Assembly: GCA_963822705.1 (NCBI GenBank)
Contig: CAWGIX010000006.1
Span: 186,001-250,000, forward strand
DNA from: CAVRQM01 sp963822705
Lineage (GTDB): Bacteria; Pseudomonadota; Alphaproteobacteria; Acetobacterales; Acetobacteraceae
Length of the DNA: 64,000 nt
Direction: 5' to 3'
Below the pieces are notes generated by a model. That model saw nothing but the letters and a program-made list of their open reading frames with translations, was not told the origin of the DNA and did not search any database. A program made the translations under genes and the position numbers. Every line of letters starts with the position of its first letter. Positions within the stretch are counted from its first letter, which is position 1. Below, in pieces: positions 29,264-37,749 of this stretch.

Positions 29264-29644
29264 ATGACCAGGGTATCCGACGCGGATTTCAGACGTTTTC
29301 AAGTCCGCGTCGGCATGCGTCGGGTCGACTGTGCCATCCTGGACGAGGCGTTGGACGCGGCATCGGGCCTGACCCCTCCATCGAGCGCGGTGCTGCGGCG
29401 AAAATCCTTTGACAGGTTCCGCACCCTGATCAATGCGGCGGCAGAACTCAAGTTGAACACTTTGCCGGCAGGGTTCATCGGCCGCATCGTCCTTACGACG
29501 GAGGATTTGCGCGGCGTGTCGCCGGAGCCCGGAGTGCCGTCATTCGGCACTTCCTCGCGCGCAATGAGCCGGCCTGCATCCCTCTCTGGCGGCGCGCCTG
29601 CGATCGCCTCCGGCGACGCAGCGCCAGGGGGGCCGGTCACATGA
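29264..29644 (+). CDS. Hypothetical protein following groEL (possibly DUF1488-like)
   Basis: Protein of 126 residues, 35 bases after groEL and on the same strand. It has a charged N-terminus (SDADFRRFQVRVGMRRVDCA), a middle with FDRFRTLINAAAELK and GFIGRIVLTTEDLRGV, and a Ser/Pro/Gly-rich disordered C-terminus. The segment ending IVLTTEDLR resembles the end of the small DUF1488 family, but I am not certain. No signal peptide or membrane helix is seen. Its stop overlaps an ATG of the next frame, so it is probably cotranscribed with groESL. Confidence 0.6.
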   Translation: MTRVSDADFRRFQVRVGMRRVDCAILDEALDAASGLTPPSSAVLRRKSFDRFRTLINAAAELKLNTLPAGFIGRIVLTTEDLRGVSPEPGVPSFGTSSRAMSRPASLSGGAPAIASGDAAPGGPVT

Positions 29645-29661
29645 TGCTCGGGGGGAACAAG

Positions 29662-29880
29662 ATGAAACCGTTTGCGTCCATGCAGTGGACCGGTGTCGGC
29701 GTGGCGGCCGTGGGAGCGGTGCTGATGGGTTACTCGGCTCCGCTGTCTCGTTCCTTGATGGGTGCACCTCTGTCCGCGGCCTTGTCGGTGCCTCTGGACT
29801 GGCTTCTGCTGATCGGGATGGCGGCTGTGATCAGCGGCGGCTTGTTGGTCCAGGTTACCTGGAGGAACCAGCATGAATGA
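29662..29880 (+). CDS. Small two-helix membrane protein
   Basis: Protein of 72 residues with two hydrophobic stretches, WTGVGVAAVGAVLMGYSAPL and DWLLLIGMAAVISGGLLVQV, joined by a short loop. I chose ATG 29662 because GGGGGGAA lies 6 bases before it; an ATG at 29641 overlaps the previous stop but has a poor ribosome site. Its end overlaps the next small gene by 8 bases. Function is unknown. Position suggests it belongs to the groESL transcript. Confidence 0.6.
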   Translation: MKPFASMQWTGVGVAAVGAVLMGYSAPLSRSLMGAPLSAALSVPLDWLLLIGMAAVISGGLLVQVTWRNQHE

Positions 29881-30067
29881 TCACGGTGGCCGGGATCTGA
29901 TCGGCGAAGCCAGGGCGAGCTACCGGCTTCGGGGCGAGGCTGTTCGCCAGTCAACCTCGTCCGCAACCGGAAACTCACCGCTCGCACTGGAAGCAACGCT
30001 CGCCAGCATCTCCGCGGAGGTGACGCAAGAGGCTATCGAGCGGAAGCAGCGCTCTATCAAGCCTTAA
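29873..30067 (+). CDS. Small hydrophilic protein
   Basis: Protein of 64 residues with a good ribosome site (GGAGGAA, 6 bases before the ATG) and an 8-bp overlap with the preceding membrane-protein gene. It is hydrophilic, with the C-terminal half probably helical (ALEATLASISAEVTQEAIER). I recognise no family. It closes the groESL-associated run of three small genes. Confidence 0.55.
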   Translation: MNDHGGRDLIGEARASYRLRGEAVRQSTSSATGNSPLALEATLASISAEVTQEAIERKQRSIKP

Positions 30068-30191
30068 TAGGGCCGCGGGGACAACGGCTTGATCTGGCGC
30101 ATTTGGCTGGCGGAGGCAGCGAGTGGTATCTCTCTGGTATCCCGAGGCTTCGTTTCGAGTGGCGAGAACACACCTAAGCATTGATTTATTA

Positions 30192-30268
30192 TGGTCGGAG
30201 CGGCGGGATTCGAACCCACGACCCCCAGTCCCCCAGACTGATGCGCTACCAGGCTGCGCTACGCTCCG
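30192..30268 (-). tRNA. tRNA-Pro (GGG anticodon)
   Basis: A 77-nt cloverleaf on the minus strand. The acceptor stem CGGAGCG pairs with CGCTCCG, followed by A and encoded CCA. The D arm is GCGC/GCGC. The anticodon arm TCAGT-CTGGGGG-ACTGG gives anticodon GGG, and the T arm is GTGGG-TTCGAAT-CCCGC. It lies just downstream of merR, a placement common in alphaproteobacteria. Confidence 0.95.
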
Positions 30269-30307
30269 CCACACTCCAGCTGTAGCAGCCGCCCGCCGCT
30301 CCGGCAA

Positions 30308-30886
30308 TCAACCGAGCAGCGCTCGCACGACCCGCAGCTCCGCCAGTACTTCGCGGAGTAGCGCGCGCAGGCGCTCTGCCTCGACGCCGTCCGCGCCTTC
30401 CTGGGGCACCGCCGGGATTCGCGGTACCGGAGGCAGCGCCGCACGGCGGGCCGGGTCGGACATGCTGGGGGGCGGCAAGCCGGGCAAGGGTAACTCAGGC
30501 TCGGCCAGAGCGACCGCGGGAGCGGCTTCACGGTCCTCCGGAGCAGGCGGCGGGATGTTGTCCGACAGCTTGCCGCCGCCCTCGCGCAACAGGCGCTGCA
30601 CGCCTTTGATCGTATAGCCCTGAATGTAGAGCAGATCCGAGATCCGCCGCAGCAAGGCAATGTCGTCCGGCCGATAGTAGCGGCGCCCGCCACCGCGCTT
30701 CAGCGGCCGGACCTGGGTAAATTTCGTCTCCCAGAAACGCAGCACATGCTGAGGGATATGCAGGTCGTCCGCTACTTCGCTGATGGTGCGAAAAGCGTTG
30801 GGCGCCTTGCGTGGGAGTCGGCTGCGCCCGATGCCGCCTGGCGGGTCTTCCGGTCCGGCGTCGAGGGCGTCGGTCGCCTCCCTCAT
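30308..30886 (-). CDS. MerR-family transcriptional regulator
   Basis: Regulator of 192 residues. The N-terminal MerR-type winged helix spans about residues 32-100: FRTISEVADDLHIPQHVLRF, WETKF, RPLKRGGGRRYYRPDDIALL and YTIKGVQRLL. A Pro/Ala-rich linker follows, then a C-terminal helix (VEAERLRALLREVLAELRVV) that probably dimerises. No metal-binding cysteines are visible, so it is not a classical metal sensor. The start overlaps the ihfA stop. The order plsX-fabH-ihfA-merR-tRNA-Pro is a conserved alphaproteobacterial arrangement, and this merR type is usually annotated only by family. Confidence 0.9.
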   Translation of the reverse strand: MREATDALDAGPEDPPGGIGRSRLPRKAPNAFRTISEVADDLHIPQHVLRFWETKFTQVRPLKRGGGRRYYRPDDIALLRRISDLLYIQGYTIKGVQRLLREGGGKLSDNIPPPAPEDREAAPAVALAEPELPLPGLPPPSMSDPARRAALPPVPRIPAVPQEGADGVEAERLRALLREVLAELRVVRALLG

Positions 30887-31200
30887 TCATCGTCTCCGGT
30901 ATCGGGCGGCGGGGGCAGGTGGTTGACATGCGCTCGCATAACCTGGCTCGGGCGAAACACCAGAACCCGCCGCGGCATGATGGCCACTTCCACCCCCGTT
31001 TTCGGGTTGCGGCCGACCCGGCGTCCTTTCTGGCGCACAGAAAAGGTGCCGAAGCCGCTGATTTTTACTGATTCTCCTAGCTCAAGCGCGGCAGCCATCC
31101 GGGCTAGCACGGTCTCCAGCAGGGCAGCCGATTCGTTGCGGGACAGACCCACTTGCGCATAAATGGTTTCGGCGAGCTGGGCGCGTGTCACCGTGTCCAT
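30883..31200 (-). CDS. ihfA: Integration host factor alpha subunit
   Basis: IHF-alpha, a DNA-bending protein of the HU/IHF family, 105 residues. The pattern is complete: TRAQLAETIYAQVGLSRNES, LLETVLARMAAALELGESV, the beta-arm start KISGFGTFSVRQKGRRVGRN, PKTGVEVAIMPRRVLVFRPS and SQVMRAHVN. The GRNPKTG arm tip carries the proline that inserts between base pairs. It acts with IHF-beta, encoded elsewhere. It lies between fabH (79 bp upstream) and merR (overlapping ATGA). Confidence 0.95.
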   Translation of the reverse strand: MDTVTRAQLAETIYAQVGLSRNESAALLETVLARMAAALELGESVKISGFGTFSVRQKGRRVGRNPKTGVEVAIMPRRVLVFRPSQVMRAHVNHLPPPPDTGDDE

Positions 31201-31279
31201 GCCAGGACGCTAGGCAGCAAGCTTCGTCCCGTCAACGAAATCCGTAAAATACAGGCTGTTGCCGGCCTTCCAGCAGACT

Positions 31280-32249
31280 CTACAGCCGGATCAGTGCCGA
31301 GCCCCAGGTCAGCCCGCCGCCGAGCGCCTCCATCAGCAGCAGCTGGCCCGGCCGAATTCTTCCGTCCGCGCATCCCTCTGCCAGCGCCAGCGGAATCGAG
31401 GCCGCCGACGTGTTGGCGTGGCGATCCACGGTGACGATGATCTTGTCCTCCGGAAAGCCGAGCCGTCGCCCGATGCCGTCGATGATGCGGCGGTTTGCCT
31501 GGTGGGGGATCAGCCAGTCCACCGTCTCGGCGGTCAGGCCATTTCGGGCCAGCGCTTCCTCCACCGCTTCGGCCAGCCGCGCCACGGCCTGGCGAAACAC
31601 CTCGCGGCCGTTCATCACCAGATGCCCGGAGCGATCGGGCAGGCCGACCGCGCCATCGATATACAGGATGTCGCCCAAGATTGCCGTCGGAGTGCAGGTG
31701 GGTCGACAGCACGCCGCGCCCGTTCGCCCCGTCCAGGCTCTCCCCGCATCGCAGCAGCACGGCGCCGGCACCGTCGCCGAACAGGACGCAGGTCGTGCGG
31801 TCCTGCCAGTTCATCAGCCGCGAGTAGACTTCCGAGCCGACCACCAGGGCGCTCGCAATTTGTCCGGTGGCGATCATGGCGTCGGCCACCGACAGGGCGT
31901 AGATGAAGCCGGTACACGCCGCCGATACGTCGAACCCGAATCCGCCCATGCCCAACGCCGCCTGCACGCGCAGCGCCGTCGCCGGAAACGCCTGGTCCGG
32001 GGTGGCGGTGGCCACGATCACCGCGTCCACCTCGCCCGCACTGGCGCCAGCATTGGCCAGTGCCGCGCGGGCCGCCGCGGTCGCCATGAAGGCGCAGGTC
32101 TCGTGCGGCTGTGAAATGTGACGCTGGCGGATGCCGGTGCGTTCGTGAATCCAGCTGTCCGAGGTCGCCACCGTGCGCGACAACTCGTCGTTGGTGACCA
32201 CGGTTTCCGGCAGATATCCGCCGACCCCGGCAATCACGGCCCGGCGCAC
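31280..32249 (-). CDS. fabH: 3-oxoacyl-ACP synthase III, one frameshift
   Basis: FabH condenses acetyl-CoA with malonyl-ACP to start fatty-acid synthesis. Motifs are RRAVIAGVGGYLPETVVTND, the nucleophile Cys in DVSAACTGFIYALSVADAMI, His in DWLIPHQANRRIIDGIGRRL and Asn in VDRHANTSAASIPLALAEGC. The first two-thirds and the last third are in different frames. The switch is at the CCC run 31675-31677, between SDGNL and GDILYIDG. The span of 970 bases (3n+1) fits one inserted base and gives 322 residues, the normal FabH size. The GTG start lies 4 bases after the plsX stop. All triad residues are intact in a near-essential gene, so the shift is probably an error. Confidence 0.9.
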
Positions 32250-32253
32250 GCTG

Positions 32254-33282
32254 TTACGCCGCACTCGGCAGGGGTGCGATGCGTCGCAGTCCGTCACGGA
32301 TGCGTTCGTCAAACCGGTGTACCACCATGTCGACGGCTACATCGACCGCGTTAGCAAAACCTTGCGCGTCGGTGCCGCCGTGGGACTTCACCACCACGCC
32401 GTTCAGCCCGACCATCACCGCACCGTTGTAGCGGCGCGGGTCAAGCCATTCGCGCAGCCGGTCGAGCCCGGGCCGGGCCAGCAAATAGCCGAGCCGGGCG
32501 GACAGGGAGGCGGAAAACACCTGGCGCAGCAGGCCGCCGGCCAGCCGCAGCGCGCCCTCGCCGGTTTTCAGCGCCACGTTGCCGGTAAACCCGTCCGTTA
32601 CGATCACGTCCGTGGTGCCGGCGGCGATGTCGTGACCTTCCACGAAACCGTGGAATTGCGGGCCGATGTAGCTGGCCCGCAGCACGCCGGCCGCGGCGCG
32701 CAGCCGCTCGTCGCCCTTCAAATCCTCCGAGCCTACGTTCAGCAGGCCGATGCTGGGTGCGGTCAGGCCGAGCACGGTGCGCGCAAAAACGTCACCCATG
32801 ATGGCGAACTCCACCAGATTGCGCGCATCGCACGCAACGTTGGCGCCCAAATCGAGCATCACTACGTCGCCTCGCGCGGACGGAAAGATGGCGGCCATGG
32901 CGGGCCGGTCGATCCCAGGCAGCGTTTTCAGCACGATTTTGGCCAGCGCCAGAAGTGCCCCCGTGTTGCCGGCGCTGACCACGCCGGCCGCCTCGCGCTC
33001 CGACACGGACTCGATCGCCACGCGCATCGAGGCGCCGCGCAGCCGCAGCGCGGCGGTGGGCTTTAGCTCGGCACTGATGGCCTCGACCGTGTGGCGCACG
33101 GTGCAGGCGGCGCCGGCCCGGCGGTGCCGGGCCAGCAACGGCTCAAGCAAGGCGCTGTCCCCGACCAACAGAAATCGCGCCTCCGGGTGCCGCTCCGCTG
33201 CTTCCGCCAAGCCCGCCACGACGATGTCCGGCGCGCGGTCGCCACCCATGGCGTCGATTGCCAGCGTAAACGTTTCGGCCAC
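32254..33282 (-). CDS. plsX: Phosphate acyltransferase PlsX
   Basis: PlsX converts acyl-ACP to acyl-phosphate for phospholipid synthesis. The 342 residues are intact and of standard length: LAIDAMGGDRAPDIVVAGLA, ESVSEREAAGVVSAGNTGAL, MLDLGANVACDARNLVEFAI, LLNVGSEDLKGDERLRAA, FVEGHDIAAGTTDVIVTDGF and VGLNGVVVKSHGGTDAQGF. It lies 29 bases after rpmF and immediately before fabH, the conserved rpmF-plsX-fabH order. Confidence 0.96.
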   Translation of the reverse strand: MAETFTLAIDAMGGDRAPDIVVAGLAEAAERHPEARFLLVGDSALLEPLLARHRRAGAACTVRHTVEAISAELKPTAALRLRGASMRVAIESVSEREAAGVVSAGNTGALLALAKIVLKTLPGIDRPAMAAIFPSARGDVVMLDLGANVACDARNLVEFAIMGDVFARTVLGLTAPSIGLLNVGSEDLKGDERLRAAAGVLRASYIGPQFHGFVEGHDIAAGTTDVIVTDGFTGNVALKTGEGALRLAGGLLRQVFSASLSARLGYLLARPGLDRLREWLDPRRYNGAVMVGLNGVVVKSHGGTDAQGFANAVDVAVDMVVHRFDERIRDGLRRIAPLPSAA

Positions 33283-33311
33283 GGCTGGGTCAGGTGCGCC
33301 GGAAGCGCCGC

Positions 33312-33515
33312 TCAGGCGCGGACCGCCCCCTTCAGCGCCTTCCCGGCCTGAATGACTTCCCGGCCGTCATAATGGCCGCAATGGCTGCAGATGTGATGCG
33401 GGCGTTTCAGCTCGCCGCAATTAGGGCATTCCGCGTGCGGCTCGGGTCGCAGCGCCTCGTGGCTGCGGCGCATACCCCGCCGCGAGGGCGAGGTTTTTCT
33501 TTTCGGAACAGCCAT
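33312..33515 (-). CDS. rpmF: 50S ribosomal protein L32
   Basis: L32, 67 residues, part of the large ribosomal subunit. The opening is AVPKRKTSPSRRGMRRSHEA, followed by two Cys-x2-Cys pairs (CPNCGELKRPHHICSHCG), so this is the zinc-binding form. The C-terminal GHYDGREVIQ fits the family. It is first in the rpmF-plsX-fabH group. The DUF177 gene lies 150 bp further upstream on the same strand. Confidence 0.96.
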   Translation of the reverse strand: MAVPKRKTSPSRRGMRRSHEALRPEPHAECPNCGELKRPHHICSHCGHYDGREVIQAGKALKGAVRA

Positions 33516-33668
33516 ACTACCGAGTCCCTTCAGTCTGATCGCAGCGCCGCACGCGACCTCGCGAGGTCTGGCGCATGCCGGCCGATGCGAGAAAATTACA
33601 CAAGTCGCGCCGTCTAGCAGAGGCGCCGCGAGCCCACAAGCAAGCGAGGGATCGCGCGTACCTGCGCG

Positions 33669-34166
33669 TCAGCCGGAATGGTCCCGACTGCCCAGCCTGG
33701 CAAATGGGCTGTCGGGCTCCTGATCCGGCTCAGCTTCGAGAAAGACCGCACCCGGACGGCGCGGGAACGGGTCCAGCGCCAGGGCCAGCTGTTCCACTGC
33801 CGCCTCGCCCAGATCGATCACGCCGCCCTCGTAGACCAGCTCGTCATCGGACAGCGGATCGTCGTCGGTGCTCTCCTGCCCCTGCGGGACGAAGCGCACG
33901 GCGAAATCCTCGGTTATGTCGGCCTCGAACGCGTCCAGGCTGACCACGCACTCCTGCATCACGCGCGCCTGCAACAGCCCGCATGCAGCCAGCGTGCCGT
34001 CCGACGTGGCGGGGGAAAAATCGAAGCGGCAGCGCAAAGCCAGCACGCCCGGAATGTGCAGCCTCGCCGCGATCGCCTCGCGCTCGGCGGCGGTCGCCTC
34101 CACCACCTGCTCGCCGCCGCCTTTCAGCCGCTCGACCGGCAACGGCCGATGCAGTTCGGGCCTCAT
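33669..34166 (-). CDS. DUF177 (YceD-like) protein
   Basis: Protein of 165 residues of the YceD/DUF177 family, which is commonly encoded just before rpmF; the family is linked to 23S rRNA accumulation in some bacteria and plants. Typical parts are the N-terminal PELHRPLPVERL, the middle ALRCRFDFSPATSDGTLAAC, QECVVSLDAFEADITEDFAV, and the acidic YEGGVIDLGEAAVEQLALAL followed by DPFPRRPGA. The start ATG 34166 overlaps the end of the upstream ubiquinol-cytochrome c chaperone gene. Confidence 0.88.
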   Translation of the reverse strand: MRPELHRPLPVERLKGGGEQVVEATAAEREAIAARLHIPGVLALRCRFDFSPATSDGTLAACGLLQARVMQECVVSLDAFEADITEDFAVRFVPQGQESTDDDPLSDDELVYEGGVIDLGEAAVEQLALALDPFPRRPGAVFLEAEPDQEPDSPFARLGSRDHSG

Positions 34167-34700
34167 GCAAACATGCTTTCGGGTTCGGCGAACGCGACCT
34201 CGCCTCGGCAAAGATCCGCCAGTGCCTGTGCTTGCAGCTCGCGATCGACGGTGATTGCGACGGCGGCCAGCCGCGCGGCGGGCCCAACCACTGCGGGATC
34301 CCGCCAGACATTGCGCGCCAAGGCCGCGGCCAGGGCGGTCTCGTCGGAAGCCGCGAGGGCAGCCTGATACGCCGCGGCGCGACCGTGCAAACCCTCCCAC
34401 ATGGCGCGCACCCGCCGGGCCACGCCAAGGTCGCCCACGCCCATCTCCCGCAGGGTCACGTCCATGTCGGAAAACATCGCGTCGAACAGATTCTGGCGCC
34501 AGCGCTGGCCCGGGGGTGGGCAGTGCCTGCAGACGCCGGATCAGCAGAAAGACATACAGGCCCACCATGTCGAAGCGGCCGTCCAAGGTGTCGGGCACGC
34601 CGAGTTCGGCATAAAACCACGGCCCCCGCGCCGCCGCGACCGCCCGGCAATAGAGGGCGTGAGCCACACGCTCCCGGCGGCTACGTCGAAAAGCCAGCAC
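34163..34700 (-). CDS. Ubiquinol-cytochrome c chaperone-family protein, one frameshift
   Basis: Homologue of the CBP3/UQCC1-type assembly factors of the cytochrome bc1 complex, about 178 residues. The N-terminal part reads AHALYCRAVAAARGPWFYAE, DTLDGRFDMVGLYVFLLIRR, and after a shift QNLFDAMFSDMDVTLREMGV, VARRVRAMWEGLHGRAAAYQ and ARNVWRD. The switch is in the five-base G run at 34512-34516. The span of 538 bases is 3n+1, so one base is extra. In alphaproteobacteria this gene typically sits between bamE and the DUF177 gene, as here. Confidence 0.87.
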
Positions 34701-34834
34701 CGCGCCTCCTTGCGCCTGATCGTCGTGCCGCCTTGACAGGCTGCGGCCCCGCGTGACACGCGCTTATGTCAGTGCATCGGCCGCCCCGGTCAACCGGACC
34801 GGGGTTTTGGCCGCCGCCCAGGATCAGAATCGCG

Positions 34835-35346
34835 TTGCCAGCCCGCCGCCTCGCCGCAAACCTGCTGCTCCTCGGCACCCTCGGTGCCTGCGGCCTGCAG
34901 CCTGCGTTTCTCTGTACGCGCCGCAGGTGCGCGGCAACAAGGTCGACCCGGAGGCGATTGCGCAGTTGGTGCCGGGCACCTCCACCCGCAACGACGTGCG
35001 CTCGCTGATCGGCTCGCCCACCGCGCCCGGCGCGTTCAACGACAACCAGTGGATCTATATCGGCGAGGTGACCACGCCCGTGATCGCCGGCACCAACAAA
35101 GTGGACGATCAGCAGATCTACGTGCTGAGTTTCGACCAGAGCGGCGTGCTGACCGGAATAAGCCACAAATCCATGAAGGACAGCATGCCGGTTCAGGTGG
35201 TCTCGCGCACCACGCCGTCGCCCGGCAGCGAGCCGAGTTTCATGCAGATGCTGCTGGGCAATGTCGGCAAATTCAGCCCTGGCGGCGCCGCCCTCGGGTC
35301 CGGAGGCACCGGCCAGGGAACTTCCACCAACCCAGGCAATTTCTGA
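34835..35346 (+). CDS. bamE: BamE/OmlA-type outer-membrane assembly lipoprotein, one frameshift
   Basis: Lipoprotein component of the BAM complex that inserts outer-membrane beta-barrels. The signal is RRLAANLLLLGTLGAC, with the lipobox cysteine in LGAC. After a frame change near 34908 (a T probably missing in GCGTTTCTCTG) the mature protein follows: VRGNKVDPEAIAQLVPGTST, NDVRSLIGSPTAPGAFNDNQ, WIYIGEVTTPVIAG and YVLSFDQSGVLTGI. The C-terminus is a longer Gly/Ser/Pro extension. The start is uncertain; TTG 34835 is the nearest in-frame candidate. The span of 512 bases is 3n+2, in line with one deletion. It is divergent from the bc1 chaperone gene. Confidence 0.87.
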
Positions 35347-35391
35347 CCAGATATTTCTAATACGAAACAATATGGGCGTGCGTGGGCAGGC

Positions 35392-36069
35392 TCAGGAAGG
35401 GGTCGGTTTTCGGATCGGCTCCAGCATCCAGATGCCGCGCCACTTGCGCCACTCCGTGCCGGGCTCGGTCCACTTCGGCTTGCGCTTATACGGCTCGGTG
35501 CGGACCGGGCGCTTTCGCAGCGGCTTTTGGGGGGCCGGTGCGGCGGGGTCCGGTTCAGGTTCGGGGGCCGGCCTGGCCCGGGCGGGCCGTTTCGGCGGCG
35601 GGGGCAGGAGCGCCGGGTCGGGGACTACGCCCAGCATCCGGCAGAAGGGGCGGAGGATGCGCCCCACCTGAGGGGCGGTGCGGATCAGCTCCTGCATTCC
35701 GGGATCCGCCAGCAGCTGCTCCAAATCCCCCTTGTAGGGCGCCACCCGCCACTGCCCCAGTTTTAGCAGCCAGGCGAACGGCTCGGGAAACGGGCGTTGT
35801 CGCTTTCGGGCTTCCCGTTTCCGGTCCCTGGGCGGCCGGGGCGGCGGCAGCGGACCCGCCTGGGCGCGGGCGGCGAGGGCGATGAACCTGAGCCGGAGGT
35901 TTTGCAGCCGGGTGCCGATCAGGTTCACCAGCTGCACGGCCAGGATATACACCCCGGACCTCCGGTCGGCTTCGTAGCGCTCCACCAGCCCCCGGGCCAG
36001 TCCGTGGGTGAACCGGGTAAAACGGTCGGAGAGGCTGGCGTCTGGTGGGAGGGGTGGGGGCGCGAACAC
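35392..36069 (-). CDS. Proline-rich protein of unknown function, copy B
   Basis: Paralogue of the protein at 2426-3145, 225 residues. It has an N-terminal helical region (LSDRFTRFTHGLARGLVERY, LAVQLVNLIGTRLQNLRL), a basic/proline-rich linker, then the shared block ELIRTAPQVGRILRPFCRML with GVVPDPALLPPPPKR, a Pro/Glu/Ala linker and the shared tail RKRPVRTEPYKRKPKW with PGTEWRKW and EPIRKP. I chose GTG 36069, 6 nt after the -10 box; the frame continues 16 codons upstream but across the promoter. The N-termini of copies A and B are only weakly alike, so the conserved function should lie in the C-terminal half. There is no signal peptide and function is unknown. Confidence 0.62.
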   Translation of the reverse strand: MFAPPPLPPDASLSDRFTRFTHGLARGLVERYEADRRSGVYILAVQLVNLIGTRLQNLRLRFIALAARAQAGPLPPPRPPRDRKREARKRQRPFPEPFAWLLKLGQWRVAPYKGDLEQLLADPGMQELIRTAPQVGRILRPFCRMLGVVPDPALLPPPPKRPARARPAPEPEPDPAAPAPQKPLRKRPVRTEPYKRKPKWTEPGTEWRKWRGIWMLEPIRKPTPS

Positions 36070-36075
36070 GATCGC

Positions 36076-36104
36076 GACATAGACCCGAAGCAAGATGCTG
36101 TCAA
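36076..36104 (-). promoter_or_regulatory. Sigma70-like promoter of proline-rich copy B
   Basis: On the minus strand, TTGACA (36104-36099), a 17-bp spacer and TATGTC (36081-36076), then six bases (GCGATC) and GTG at 36069. The same -10-to-GTG distance occurs at copy A, although the six bases themselves differ. This argues for selection on the spacing and for leaderless mRNA. Confidence 0.65.
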
Positions 36105-36248
36105 GTATCACTATCATTACATGCCAAAATTCCTAACTAGCCATCAGAAATGGCGCGACCAAGCTCGGCGTACATCGGCGGAATGCGTCAGAGCACACGA
36201 ACTGCTTGGCCGGGCCGGGCCGGACCCCCGTTCCGAGGCGGCGGCGGA

Positions 36249-37018
36249 TCACTGTTCGAGGTGGAACTCGATCCCCTGGAGCGTATCACCCTCGATCGGA
36301 ACGCCGTTGCGGGTTGCCGGAAGAAACCGGCAATCCCGCATCACCTTCGCCAGCGCCGCCGAATCGAGCAGCGCGTGGCCGCTCGACTGCACGAGGCTCG
36401 CCGCCACCGCCCGACCCCCGGCCGAGACGGTGACGTGGATCAACGCCAGTCCTTGCTCCTCTCGGCGCCGGGCGGCAGGGGGATAGTCCGGCTGGCAATT
36501 CCCCGCCACGCCGCCCACTGGACGGGCGGCCACGGTGATCGGAGCCGGGCTGGATGAAGACACGGCCGCGCTCGCCGATGGTGCGGCGGCGGTCGGCGCC
36601 GGCTGTGTGGGAGCGGCCCGCGCGGGTTGGGCGGCTGTTGGGTGCGGTGTCGCTGGCCTAGGCCGCGGCTTTGGTAGAGCCGGTTTCGTTTCAGGGCTGG
36701 CGACCGGCGGCGGGGTCGGTGCCGGGGTGGCCTCGGCCGGTGGCGGGGTCGGTGCCGGGGTGACCTCGGCCGGTGGCGACGGTTCGGGCTCGGGTTCGGC
36801 CGCTATAGGCGGCGGAGGCGTCGGCTCCGGCGGGTACCGGGGGTAACGGCGGGGGCGGGAGAGGCCGCAGGCTCGAATACCATCGCCACCGCGACGTCCG
36901 GCGCGGGCGGGCGGATCGGTGCCGGAACGGCGAGCAGCAATGCCGCAAGCGCAGCCGCGTGCAGGGCCACGGATTCCCCGAGCGATGCCGCTTGCCGGCC
37001 CGCACTGCCCACCTCCAT
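36249..37018 (-). CDS. tonB: TonB-type energy transducer, one frameshift
   Basis: TonB couples the proton gradient to outer-membrane receptors for iron compounds. The N-terminal anchor is SVALHAAALAALLLAVPAPI. A long Pro/Ala/Glu-rich periplasmic spacer (PPPAEATPAPTPPPVA, KPRPRPATP) follows, and the C-terminal TonB domain has CQPDYPPAARRREEQGLALI, HVTVSAGGRAVAASLVQSSG and ALAKVMRDCRFLPATRNGVP. The anchor and spacer are in different frames, switching near 36840-36850 within C runs. The span of 770 bases is 3n+2. I chose ATG 37018, giving a normal cytoplasmic N-terminus. No exbB/exbD is in the window. It is divergent from the heme-monooxygenase-like gene, suggesting heme or iron uptake. Confidence 0.83.
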
Positions 37019-37221
37019 GCGTGCGTCGCGACCCCACGTAGGGGGAACAGCCGTCGAGCCATGCTGTCGATGCTGGCTCCCGCCATTCGGGGCGAAGGCG
37101 GGGGAAGGCTGTCGGGGACTCACGAGCCTAGCCGGTTGTTCCACCATGAAGGCGCCGAGACTACTCGACCGTCGCAAACCAGGCATTATCGTCGTCGCGA
37201 GGCCGGCGGGGAGCTTCCAGC

Positions 37222-37545
37222 ATGTACATCGCCATGAACCGCTTCAAAGTGGCCCTCGGCTCGGAGGCGGAGTTCGAGCGCGTCTGGACCAGCCGCGACA
37301 CGCATCTGAAGGCGGTGCCGGGCTTTATGGAATTCCACCTGTTGCGCGGCCCGCAGCGGGAGGACCACGTTTTGTATTCGAGCCACACGATCTGGTCGGA
37401 TCGGGCCGCGTTCGAGGGTTGGACCAGGTCGGAAGCGTTCCGTGCCGCTCACCGCAATGCCGGCAATGTCGGGCGAGGCGACGCCCCGCTCTATCTCAGC
37501 CATCCGGAGTTCGAGGGTTTTGAGGTGGTGCAGACGGTGAAGTAG
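37222..37545 (+). CDS. IsdG/ABM-family monooxygenase, probably heme-degrading
   Basis: Protein of 107 residues with the antibiotic-biosynthesis-monooxygenase ferredoxin-like fold. The three residues that define IsdG/IsdI heme monooxygenases appear at matching positions: Asn6 (MYIAMNRFKV), Trp67 (AAFEGWTRSE) and His77 (FRAAHRNAG). The segment VPGFMEFHLLRGPQREDHVL is also typical. Such enzymes open the heme ring to release iron in the cytoplasm. Divergence from tonB supports a role in heme-iron use. No heme ABC transporter or receptor is in the window. The function is inferred from these residues; a different ABM activity cannot be excluded. Confidence 0.8.
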   Translation: MYIAMNRFKVALGSEAEFERVWTSRDTHLKAVPGFMEFHLLRGPQREDHVLYSSHTIWSDRAAFEGWTRSEAFRAAHRNAGNVGRGDAPLYLSHPEFEGFEVVQTVK

Positions 37546-37749
37546 GCAGATGCCGGACCGACTACTTATGGCCAGGACCGACCCCGGCTATCGGGGCAGA
37601 ATGTCTTGAGCGGACGTTTTGGGATCGACACCGGCGCTTGCATCGGATGCAGCCGGTTGTCCACGAGCGCGTGTTGAAGCTCGGCCGGATCGGGATGTGC
37701 AATGGACCGTGGCAGCGGTCCGTGAAACCTCCCGACCCGGCTGTCGCTG

